Assembly: GCF_900205965.1 (NCBI RefSeq)
Contig: NZ_OAOF01000005.1
Coordinates: forward strand, 62,001-126,000
Direction of reading: 5' to 3'
DNA length: 64,000 bases
Source: Lacrimispora amygdalina
GTDB lineage: Bacteria; Bacillota; Clostridia; Lachnospirales; Lachnospiraceae
The notes below the pieces were generated by a model. That model searched no databases and was not told the origin of the DNA. It was given only the letters and a program-made list of their open reading frames with translations. Below are positions 34,174-41,840 of the stretch, piece by piece; position 1 is the first letter of the stretch; each line of letters starts with the position of its first letter. A program made the position numbers and the translations under genes.

Positions 34174-35358
34174 ATGAAAAAAGTAGCTTTGGTAAGCCCT
34201 GTAAGAACTGCTGTTGGTTCCTTTAACGGTACACTTTCTTCCTTAAGCGCTCCGGAACTGGGAACTGCTGTTATACGGTCTTGTCTTGACCAGAGTAAAC
34301 TGGAGGGATCTCTTCTTGATGCCGTATATCTGGGTAATGTACTTCAGGCGGGTTCCGGACAAAATCCTGCCAGACAGGCAGCAATCCATGCGGGAATACC
34401 GGTGGAAGTCCCTGCATCTACTGTGAACACTGTCTGTGGCTCCGGATTACATACCGTCGCGCTGGCCTGCGATTCGATATTGGCAGAGCAGAACAGACTT
34501 ATATTAGCCGGAGGTATGGAGAGCATGACAAATGCACCTTTTTTGCTGCGGAATGCAAGAAACGGCTACCGGCTTGGAAACGGAGAACTGGTGGACAGTC
34601 TGGTTACGGATGCACTTACCTGCACCATAAATAATTACCATATGGGAATCACGGCGGAAAATGTGGCAAAAAAATATAACGTATCCAGACTTGAGCAGGA
34701 TGAGTTTTCCTATAACAGCCACAGAAAGGCAGCAGAGGCTGGAAAGGCGAAGCTTTTTGATCAGCAGATTGTACCCATTACAGTCAAAAAGAAAAAGGAA
34801 GAAATCTGTTTCTCTGCGGATGAACATGTCAGGCTGGATACTACAAAGGAAAAGCTTTCACAATTAAGGACTGTATTTCAATCAGATGGAACCGTTACGG
34901 CCGGAAATGCTTCCCCCATCAGTGACGGTGCAGCTGCCATGCTCGTCGCATCTGAGGAGGCATGCAGAGAGTATAACCTAAAGCCAATGGCTTATATCAA
35001 AGGCTATTCACTGGTAGGAGTTGATCCTGCGTATATGGGAATTGGCCCGGCAAAGGCAGTTTCCACACTTTTGAAGAAACAGGGATTATCCATGCATGAT
35101 ATTGATCTGCTGGAGTTAAATGAAGCATTTGCAGCACAATCAGTAGCAGTAACAAGAGAGCTTGGTGTTGATATGGAAAAGGTGAATGTGAATGGCGGGG
35201 CAATAGCCATCGGTCATCCACTTGGAGCCAGCGGCGCACGGATACTCGTTACTCTGGTTCATGAGATGGTGCGAAGATCCTCCCACTTTGGTATTGCAGC
35301 GCTGTGTATCGGCGGAGGTATGGGAATTGCCATGCTGGTTGAAAATGCCTGTAATTAA
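34174..35358 (+). CDS. thlA: Acetyl-CoA acetyltransferase (thiolase)
   Basis: The 394-residue thiolase II condenses two acetyl-CoA to acetoacetyl-CoA. The acyl-accepting cysteine is in NTVCGSGLHTVAL (near residue 88), the catalytic histidine in IAIGHPLGASGARI (near 346) and the second cysteine in ALCIGGGMGIAM (near 378). GAAAGGAG precedes the ATG. It is the first gene of a four-gene run with adc and the CoA transferase subunits, so the acetoacetyl-CoA is probably passed to acetoacetate and acetone rather than to butyrate. Confidence 0.95.
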   Translation: MKKVALVSPVRTAVGSFNGTLSSLSAPELGTAVIRSCLDQSKLEGSLLDAVYLGNVLQAGSGQNPARQAAIHAGIPVEVPASTVNTVCGSGLHTVALACDSILAEQNRLILAGGMESMTNAPFLLRNARNGYRLGNGELVDSLVTDALTCTINNYHMGITAENVAKKYNVSRLEQDEFSYNSHRKAAEAGKAKLFDQQIVPITVKKKKEEICFSADEHVRLDTTKEKLSQLRTVFQSDGTVTAGNASPISDGAAAMLVASEEACREYNLKPMAYIKGYSLVGVDPAYMGIGPAKAVSTLLKKQGLSMHDIDLLELNEAFAAQSVAVTRELGVDMEKVNVNGGAIAIGHPLGASGARILVTLVHEMVRRSSHFGIAALCIGGGMGIAMLVENACN

Positions 35359-35388
35359 ATTATTTTTCATAAAGAAAGGAAGATGCTT

Positions 35389-36144
35389 ATGAAGAAAGAA
35401 GAGATTCTTTTACTGCAATCCATGCCCGCCGCAAGTGCCAGCTATGGACGTCCCCCATGCCGATTTATAAACCGGGAATACTTCACCGTCAGTTATGAAT
35501 CAGACCCCGGGCTGATCCGTAAGGCTGTACCGGAACCGCTTGAGCCAGATGGAAGTAATCGTGTGCTGTATGAATGGATCCGTATGCCGGATTCATCCGG
35601 GCTTGGGGTTTATGAAGAAAGCGGAATTGTCATTCCCTGTACATTCCGGGGGGAAGCCTGTAACTTTACCGCACAGATGTATTTAAATAACGGTCCTGCC
35701 ATACTTGCCGGGCGTGAGATATGGGGATTTCCAAAGAAGTGGGGTCAGCCCCGCCTCAGGGTGGAAGATACTGAGACATTAACCGGGACCTTAACATACA
35801 ACAACATTCTTGTAGCAATGGGAACCATGCCGTTTAAATACCATCCCCTTGATAAAATAGAAGTAGCACAGAATCTTGGGAAAACACAGGTCAATTTAAA
35901 ACTGATTCCGGATGCGGATGGCAGCCCGAAGATTGCCCAGCTTGTGGCGTATCATCTGGAAGATATCCTTTTAAAGGAAGCCTGGTCAGGGCCTGCAAGA
36001 CTACATTTAATCCCCCATGTCAATGCTCCGGTAGCAGATCTGCCGGTCAGAGCCTGCCAGGGCGGAACCCATATTGTAGCAGATCTCACCTTACCCTATG
36101 GAAGCGTGATCTACGATTACCTGAATGAAGAAAGGAGGAAGTAA
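35389..36144 (+). CDS. adc: Acetoacetate decarboxylase
   Basis: The 251-residue protein has the Schiff-base lysine pair in REIWGFPKKWGQP (near residue 114), which identifies acetoacetate decarboxylases, and the glutamate-arginine environment around it. It releases CO2 from acetoacetate to give acetone. The ATG at 35389 lies 8 bases after AAAGGA and is preferred to the ATG at 35383. It is placed between thiolase and the CoA-transferase genes. The order thl-adc-ctfA-ctfB differs from the ctfA-ctfB/adc order of classical solventogenic clostridia. Confidence 0.92.
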   Translation: MKKEEILLLQSMPAASASYGRPPCRFINREYFTVSYESDPGLIRKAVPEPLEPDGSNRVLYEWIRMPDSSGLGVYEESGIVIPCTFRGEACNFTAQMYLNNGPAILAGREIWGFPKKWGQPRLRVEDTETLTGTLTYNNILVAMGTMPFKYHPLDKIEVAQNLGKTQVNLKLIPDADGSPKIAQLVAYHLEDILLKEAWSGPARLHLIPHVNAPVADLPVRACQGGTHIVADLTLPYGSVIYDYLNEERRK

Positions 36145-36147
36145 GAT

Positions 36148-36807
36148 ATGAAAAGCAAGCTGCTATCAGCTGAAGAGGCGGTAAAAATAGTCAAGTCCGG
36201 AGACTCAATAATGGTCGGTGGATTTCTCGCAGGCGGTCATCCGGAAAAACTGGTAAATGCACTTTTAAACACCAGCACTGCCCGTGACCTTACCATTATT
36301 TCCAATGACACAGGTACAAAGGAATTATCCATCTACCAGCTGGTAAAAAGTGGGCGTGTAAATCGGATTTTTGCCTCTTACATCGGTTCCAATCCGGAAA
36401 CAGGAAGACTCATGATGACTGGCGAAGCCAGGGTACAGCTATTTCCACAGGGTACCCTTGCTGAAAAAATACGGGCGGGCGGTGCTGGTCTTGGCGGTGT
36501 CTTAACACCGGTCGGTTTAGGCACAGTGGTAGAAGAAGGTAAGAGGAAGATAGAGATTGGTGAGAAGAACTATCTGCTTGAAATGCCCCTCAAGGCAAAT
36601 GTTGCATTTATTAAGGCACAAAAAGCTGATGAGGCCGGAAATCTCATAATTAACGGTTCTTCCCGCAACTTTAATGTTGTGATGGCCACAGCCGCAGACC
36701 ATGTGATTGCTGAAGTGGATGAATACGTGAAAGCGGGAGAAATTGATCCGAATTTCGTGACGGTTCCCGGAATTTTTATCAATAGCATAGTAAAGGTGGG
36801 CCGGTGA
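36148..36807 (+). CDS. ctfA: Acetate/butyrate:acetoacetate CoA-transferase subunit A
   Basis: The 219-residue alpha subunit of a family I CoA transferase has SIMVGGFLAGGHPEKLVNAL, the oxyanion and CoA site block, and GGVLTPVGLGT. Together with subunit B it moves CoA from acetoacetyl-CoA to acetate or butyrate, leaving acetoacetate for the decarboxylase. Only 3 bases separate it from adc, and its stop overlaps the upstream part of the subunit B reading frame. GGAGGAAG precedes the ATG. Confidence 0.93.
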   Translation: MKSKLLSAEEAVKIVKSGDSIMVGGFLAGGHPEKLVNALLNTSTARDLTIISNDTGTKELSIYQLVKSGRVNRIFASYIGSNPETGRLMMTGEARVQLFPQGTLAEKIRAGGAGLGGVLTPVGLGTVVEEGKRKIEIGEKNYLLEMPLKANVAFIKAQKADEAGNLIINGSSRNFNVVMATAADHVIAEVDEYVKAGEIDPNFVTVPGIFINSIVKVGR

Positions 36808-36809
36808 AA

Positions 36810-37466
36810 ATGAATAAAAGAGAATTGATTGTAAAGAGAATTGCAAAGGAACTAAAAGACGGAGATGTAGTAAATCTTGGAGTCGGGATGCCGACTATGG
36901 TTGCAAACTACATTCCGGATGATATACATATTATGCTTCAGGCTGAAAACGGTATCCTGGGCGTAGGTCCCAATGCCGGTCAGGAGGCGGAAAATCTGGA
37001 CTGCATTGATGCAGGAGGAAATTATGTAACAACCGTAAAAGGCGCCAGCTTTTTTGACAGTTCATTTTCATTTTGCATCATACGGGGAGGACACGTAGAT
37101 GTCACTGTTCTGGGGGCACTGGAGGTAGATGAGAAAGGCGATGTGGCAAACTGGATGATTCCTGGGAAAAAAGTGCCTGGGATGGGAGGTGCCATGGACC
37201 TGGTGGTCGGGGCGAAAAAGGTGATTTTAGCCATGGAGCATGTAAACAAAGACGGAGCTCCCAAAATCCTGAAGAAATGCAGACTTCCTTTAACTGCCGT
37301 TCATGTGGTAAAGACCATTGTCACGGATATGGCTGTCATGGATGTTGTCCCGGATAAAGGACTAGTGTTAAAGGAAATCGCTCCTGGCCTCACGGTAGAA
37401 GATGTCCAGAATGCAACAGAGGCCCGTCTTAGCGTATCACCGGACTTAAAGGTGATTCATGTATAA
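36810..37466 (+). CDS. ctfB: Acetate/butyrate:acetoacetate CoA-transferase subunit B
   Basis: The 218-residue beta subunit carries the catalytic glutamate in LQAENGILGVGP (near residue 44) that forms the glutamyl-CoA intermediate, and GGHVDVTVLGALEVD. It completes the CoA transferase with the preceding gene. I prefer the ATG at 36810 to the GTG at 36804, which overlaps the ctfA stop. No terminator is obvious between it and agrD, so read-through into the agrD-agrB pair is possible. Confidence 0.92.
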   Translation: MNKRELIVKRIAKELKDGDVVNLGVGMPTMVANYIPDDIHIMLQAENGILGVGPNAGQEAENLDCIDAGGNYVTTVKGASFFDSSFSFCIIRGGHVDVTVLGALEVDEKGDVANWMIPGKKVPGMGGAMDLVVGAKKVILAMEHVNKDGAPKILKKCRLPLTAVHVVKTIVTDMAVMDVVPDKGLVLKEIAPGLTVEDVQNATEARLSVSPDLKVIHV

Positions 37467-37484
37467 AATTAAGTACCTGTTCCC

Positions 37485-37514
37485 ATGACTGTATAATCCG
37501 TAAACATCAGTCAT
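37485..37514. promoter_or_regulatory. Inverted repeat with TATAAT before agrD
   Basis: ATGACTG (37485-37491) and CAGTCAT (37508-37514) flank a TATAAT (37492-37497), 40-70 bases before agrD. The palindrome around a -10 box suggests a regulated promoter; no clear -35 is seen, as expected for an activator-dependent site. Confidence 0.4.
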
Positions 37515-37552
37515 ATAGTGATAAAAATAATAAGAAGAAAGAAGGCAATACT

Positions 37553-37699
37553 ATGAAACAAGAATTAAAAAAATTAACTTATAAAATCGCATCAGGTGTT
37601 ATATTAAACTCCGCAAAAAAAGAAGTTAACAGCTCCTGCTTTTTTATCGGCTATCAGCCTGAAGTACCGGATGCAGCTAAGAAATTAAGAAAATTCTAA
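37553..37699 (+). CDS. agrD: AgrD-like cyclic autoinducer peptide precursor
   Basis: A 48-residue gene with an amphipathic, lysine-rich leader (residues 1-22), a core region NSSCFFIGYQPEVP and an acidic-to-basic tail PDAAKKLRKF. In AgrD precursors the cysteine of the core closes a thiolactone ring with the residue 4 positions later, and a conserved P-E-x-P type segment follows, where AgrB cuts; both features are present (Cys29, PEVP from 36). The ribosome site is AAGAAAGAAGG. agrB begins 13 bases downstream. Ring size and mature ends are inference. Confidence 0.85.
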   Translation: MKQELKKLTYKIASGVILNSAKKEVNSSCFFIGYQPEVPDAAKKLRKF

Positions 37700-37712
37700 G
37701 GCGAAAATTGAG

Positions 37713-38288
37713 ATGATAAGAGTGGAAGAAGCGTTTGTAAGAAAACTGGTATCCAATGAAATCATCTCCTTAAATGAGGCAGATATCTATAAATTTGGGC
37801 TGGAGTGTTTCTTATTAAAAATAATCCATTGCATTTCATATTTCATCATTGCTGTCTGTTTTCAGATGGTGCCAGAATTAATCGTCATAGGCAGTATCCT
37901 GATCCCGTTAAGAAGAAGTGCGGGCGGGTATCATGCAAGGAGTAAATCTGGGTGTTATCTGTTTTCCTGCTGTTACATAGCTATACTGCTTTTCCTGTCT
38001 GAAGCTGCAATCCAACCGCTGTTCTGGTGGGGGGCGCTTATCATAGCAGATGCAGTTCTCTATTTTAAGAGTCCTGCAGATAATGAAAATAAAAGACTGG
38101 ACAAGGCAGAGGTGGAATACTTCCGAAAAAAAACCAGGTATCTGCTGTTAGGGGTAAATGCAGCGTGTGTGGCATTGACTGCACTTGGCTTCTGTTACAT
38201 AGGAACTCTTTTTCAATGCGCAATCTGCGCGGCGGCATTCCTGCTGGTGCTCCATGATCTGCAGGAGGCAGCAGACCGGTTTTTATAA
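37713..38288 (+). CDS. agrB: AgrB-like peptide-processing membrane protease
   Basis: The 191-residue protein has about five membrane helices and the AgrB catalytic signature: histidine in LRRSAGGYHARS (near residue 75) and, 10 or so residues later, the cysteine of SGCYLFSCCY, followed by FKSPADNENKRL, also typical. AgrB is a membrane cysteine endopeptidase that cuts AgrD and forms the thiolactone. It follows agrD by 13 bases and ends at a strong terminator. The order agrD-agrB is inverted relative to the Staphylococcus agrBDCA operon. Confidence 0.9.
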   Translation: MIRVEEAFVRKLVSNEIISLNEADIYKFGLECFLLKIIHCISYFIIAVCFQMVPELIVIGSILIPLRRSAGGYHARSKSGCYLFSCCYIAILLFLSEAAIQPLFWWGALIIADAVLYFKSPADNENKRLDKAEVEYFRKKTRYLLLGVNAACVALTALGFCYIGTLFQCAICAAAFLLVLHDLQEAADRFL

Positions 38289-38331
38289 AAACTGTGCAAA
38301 AAGGAGGGGACGCCCTCCTTTTGCACAGTTT
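38289..38331 (+). terminator. Strong intrinsic terminator after agrB
   Basis: Arms AAACTGTGCAAAA.GGAGGG and CCCTCCTTTTGCACAGTTT pair over 19 bp with one bulged A and a 4-base loop; it begins directly after the agrB stop codon. Confidence 0.85.
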
Positions 38332-38371
38332 GTTCAATCGCCAGCCATGACAGGAGAAAACAAAAATAACC

Positions 38372-38400
38372 TTGACATTTCTTTTTCTGATCCCTATAAT
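38372..38400 (+). promoter_or_regulatory. Consensus sigma-A promoter for the ileS T-box leader
   Basis: Perfect TTGACA (38372-38377), 17-base spacer and perfect TATAAT (38395-38400). Confidence 0.9.
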
Positions 38401-38425
38401 TAGTAAACATATAAGGTGTTAACCT

Positions 38426-38678
38426 CCTTATAATAAGAAGAAAGACTTTGATGGAGACAGTAGGACCGTACGAAATTGACAGAGAGCCGGGGAGGGTGGA
38501 AACCTGGTGAGAGTATGATGGATCCGAACATCACTCCGGAGTTTCCGGCTGAATACATTTTAGTAGGTCAGGACGTAGTTTCTGCGTTAAAGAAAAGCAT
38601 ATGTATGTATGTGGTATTAGGTGGTATAACGAAGAATGAGAGCAGCCTTCGTCCTGATTACAGGATGGAGGTTTTTTT
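38426..38678 (+). promoter_or_regulatory. T-box riboswitch leader controlling ileS
   Basis: The leader after the promoter contains a stem I region with GAGAGCCGGGGAGGG and GGTGAGAG, a candidate ATC (isoleucine) specifier at 38530-38532, the T-box AGGTGGTATAACG (38619-38631) and a terminator stem (38646-38655 with 38662-38671) followed by seven T. Uncharged tRNA-Ile should stabilise the antiterminator and permit ileS transcription. The specifier assignment is less certain than the T-box itself. Confidence 0.85.
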
Positions 38679-38705
38679 GATTAAAATCAAATGGAGGTCA
38701 GGAAG

Positions 38706-41700
38706 ATGTACAAAAAAGTCCCTACAGATTTAAATTTTGTGGAGAGAGAAAAGGAAATTGAAAAATTTTGGGAAGAGAATGATGTATTCCGGAAGAGCAT
38801 GGATAACCGAAAGGAAGCACAGACCTATACCTTCTATGACGGACCGCCCACGGCTAATGGAAAGCCCCATATCGGTCATGTGTTAACCCGTGTTATTAAG
38901 GATATGATTCCCAGATACCGTACCATGAAAGGATATGATGTTCCCCGTAAAGCAGGCTGGGATACTCATGGTCTTCCGGTAGAGCTTGAGGTTGAAAAGA
39001 AGCTGGGTCTTGACGGCAAAGAGCAGATTGAAGAATATGGTCTGGAGCCATTTATCAAATACTGCAAGGAAAGTGTGTGGCAGTACAAGGGCATGTGGGA
39101 AGATTTTTCAAAGACAGTCGGCTTCTGGGCAGACATGGATGATCCCTATGTTACCTATGATAACAATTTTATTGAATCCGAATGGTGGGCATTAAAACAG
39201 ATCTGGGAAAAAGGGCTTTTATACAAAGGCTTTAAGATCGTTCCCTATTGTCCCCGCTGCGGAACTCCTTTATCCAGCCATGAGGTTGCCCAGGGGTATA
39301 AAGATGTAAAAGAGCGCTCTGCGATTGTAAGATTTAAGGTGAAAAACGAGGATGCATTTATTCTTGCATGGACGACAACACCATGGACACTTCCTTCTAA
39401 CGTGGGACTCTGCGTCAATCCATCCGAGACCTATGTTAAGGTACAAAGTGGTGATTATACCTATTATATGGCAGAAGCTCTCTGCGAGAAAGTGCTGGGA
39501 GAAGAATATAAGGTTTTAGAGAAATTTACTGGTAAAGATCTTGAATTTAAAGAATATGAGCCGCTCTTTGATTTTGTAAAACCGAATAAAAAGGCGTTCT
39601 ATGTTACCTGTGACAATTACGTTACCTTAACAGACGGTACCGGTGTGGTTCATATTGCTCCTGCCTTTGGTGAAGATGACTCCAAGGTTGGAAGAAATTA
39701 CGATCTTCCTTTTGTGCAGCTGGTTAATGGCGCAGGAGAAATGACAGAAGAAACCAAATGGGCAGGTACATTCTGCAAGAAAGCAGATCCGCTGATTTTA
39801 AAAGACTTAGAAGAGAGAGGCCTTTTGTTTGCTGCTCCGGTATTTGAGCACAGCTACCCCCACTGCTGGAGATGTGATACTCCGCTTATCTACTACGCAA
39901 GAGAATCCTGGTTTATTAAGATGACGGCTGTAAAAGACGATTTGATCCGCAACAATAACACCATTAACTGGATCCCTGAGAGCATTGGAAAAGGCCGTTT
40001 CGGCGACTGGCTGGAGAATGTTCAGGACTGGGGTATCAGCAGAAACCGTTATTGGGGAACTCCTTTAAATGTGTGGGAATGCGAATGCGGTCATCAGCAT
40101 TCCATCGGCAGTATCGAAGAATTAAAGAGTATGTCTGACAACTGCCCGGATGACATTGAGCTTCACCGGCCTTATATCGATGCAGTTACCATTACCTGTC
40201 CGGAGTGCGGCAAACAGATGAAGCGTGTACCGGAAGTAATTGACTGCTGGTTCGATTCCGGTTCCATGCCTTTTGCACAGCATCACTACCCATTTGAAAA
40301 CAAGGATTTATTTGAGAAGCAGTTTCCGGCTGATTTTATCTCAGAAGCCGTAGATCAGACAAGAGGCTGGTTTTACTCCCTTCTTGCCATCTCAACCCTG
40401 ATTTTCAATCAGGCACCTTATAAGAATGTAATCGTACTGGGTCATGTGCAGGATGAGAACGGACAGAAGATGAGTAAATCCAAAGGCAATGCCGTGGATC
40501 CGTTTGAAGCACTGGAAACCTACGGAGCTGATGCCATCCGCTGGTATTTCTACGTAAACAGCGCACCATGGCTTCCTAACCGTTTCCACGGGAAGGCAGT
40601 TATGGAAGGACAGCGTAAATTTATGGGAACGCTGTGGAACACATATGCATTTTTCGTGCTCTACGGGAATATTGATGAATTCGACCCGACAAAATACGAA
40701 CTGGATTATGAAAAGCTGCCGGTTATGGATAAATGGCTGTTATCCAAATTAAACAGCCTGATAAAACAGGTGGATTCTTACCTCGGCAATTATCAGATTC
40801 CGGAATCTGCAAGAGCGCTCCAGGAATTTGTGGATGACATGAGCAACTGGTATGTGCGCAGAAGCAGAGAGCGTTTCTGGGCAAAAGGTATGGAGCAGGA
40901 TAAGATCAATGCCTATATGACTCTCTATACCGCACTTGTTAATGTATGCAAGATTGCCGCTCCTCTCATTCCGTTTATGACGGAGGAGATTTACCAGAAT
41001 CTTGTCTGCAGCGTGGACTCCTCCGCCCCGGAAAGCATTCATCTGTGTGATTATCCGGTGGCAGAAGAGGCATTCATTGACAAACAGCTGGAAGTAGATA
41101 TGGATGAAGTTTTAAAAATTGTAGTTATGGGCCGTGCAGCCAGAAATACTGCAAATATCAAGAACCGTCAGCCAATTGGTCAGATGTTTGTAAAGGCTCC
41201 CCATGTACTTCCTGAATTTTATCAGAAGATCATAGAGGAAGAGCTGAATGTAAAAGCAGTTGTATTTAAAGATGATGTGAGAGATTTCACATCTTACAGC
41301 TTTAAACCGCAGTTAAAGACAGTTGGACCGAAATACGGAAAACAGCTGGGAAGCATTAAGAAAGCTCTGGCAGAGATCAATGGTAATGAGGCAATGGACA
41401 CACTGAACGAAAAAGGAGCTCTTACCTTTGCGTTTGACGGAACTGATGTGGTGCTTACGAAAGAAGATCTGCTCATTGACACAGCGCAGATGGAAGGCTA
41501 TGTATCAGAGGGAGACAACAGCATCACGGTTGTTCTGGATACCAATTTAACACCGGAGCTTTTAGCAGAAGGATTTGTGCGGGAGCTGATCAGCAAGATA
41601 CAGACGATGCGTAAGGAAGCCGGTTTCGAGGTCACTGACCATATTACGGTTTTCAGCAAAGACAATGATAAAATCGAGAGTATTTTAAAGGCTCATGAAA

Positions 41701-41819
41701 AAGACGTTAAGAACGAGGTGCTTGCAGACGATATCATATTAAACAAAGCTGCAGGCTATGTGAAAGAATGGAGTATTAACGGCGAGAATGTAACCTTAGG
41801 CGTGGAGAAGATCCAGTAA
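38706..41819 (+). CDS. ileS: Isoleucyl-tRNA synthetase
   Basis: The 1037-residue class I synthetase has the HIGH motif in NGKPHIGHVLTR and the KMSKS motif in NGQKMSKSKGNAVDP, an editing domain between them with AWTTTPWTLPSN and a C-terminal anticodon-binding region. The length and FYDGPPTANGKPHIGH place it in the long, eukaryote-like branch that is often mupirocin tolerant. A CxxC pair in PYCPRCG and another in CPECGK may hold zinc. The ATG at 38706 lies 8 bases after GGAGG; an in-frame ATG at 38691 contains that ribosome site. Expression is controlled by the T-box. Confidence 0.97.
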   Translation: MYKKVPTDLNFVEREKEIEKFWEENDVFRKSMDNRKEAQTYTFYDGPPTANGKPHIGHVLTRVIKDMIPRYRTMKGYDVPRKAGWDTHGLPVELEVEKKLGLDGKEQIEEYGLEPFIKYCKESVWQYKGMWEDFSKTVGFWADMDDPYVTYDNNFIESEWWALKQIWEKGLLYKGFKIVPYCPRCGTPLSSHEVAQGYKDVKERSAIVRFKVKNEDAFILAWTTTPWTLPSNVGLCVNPSETYVKVQSGDYTYYMAEALCEKVLGEEYKVLEKFTGKDLEFKEYEPLFDFVKPNKKAFYVTCDNYVTLTDGTGVVHIAPAFGEDDSKVGRNYDLPFVQLVNGAGEMTEETKWAGTFCKKADPLILKDLEERGLLFAAPVFEHSYPHCWRCDTPLIYYARESWFIKMTAVKDDLIRNNNTINWIPESIGKGRFGDWLENVQDWGISRNRYWGTPLNVWECECGHQHSIGSIEELKSMSDNCPDDIELHRPYIDAVTITCPECGKQMKRVPEVIDCWFDSGSMPFAQHHYPFENKDLFEKQFPADFISEAVDQTRGWFYSLLAISTLIFNQAPYKNVIVLGHVQDENGQKMSKSKGNAVDPFEALETYGADAIRWYFYVNSAPWLPNRFHGKAVMEGQRKFMGTLWNTYAFFVLYGNIDEFDPTKYELDYEKLPVMDKWLLSKLNSLIKQVDSYLGNYQIPESARALQEFVDDMSNWYVRRSRERFWAKGMEQDKINAYMTLYTALVNVCKIAAPLIPFMTEEIYQNLVCSVDSSAPESIHLCDYPVAEEAFIDKQLEVDMDEVLKIVVMGRAARNTANIKNRQPIGQMFVKAPHVLPEFYQKIIEEELNVKAVVFKDDVRDFTSYSFKPQLKTVGPKYGKQLGSIKKALAEINGNEAMDTLNEKGALTFAFDGTDVVLTKEDLLIDTAQMEGYVSEGDNSITVVLDTNLTPELLAEGFVRELISKIQTMRKEAGFEVTDHITVFSKDNDKIESILKAHEKDVKNEVLADDIILNKAAGYVKEWSINGENVTLGVEKIQ

Positions 41820-41840
41820 ACAGTCAGGAGGTCTTGTGGA

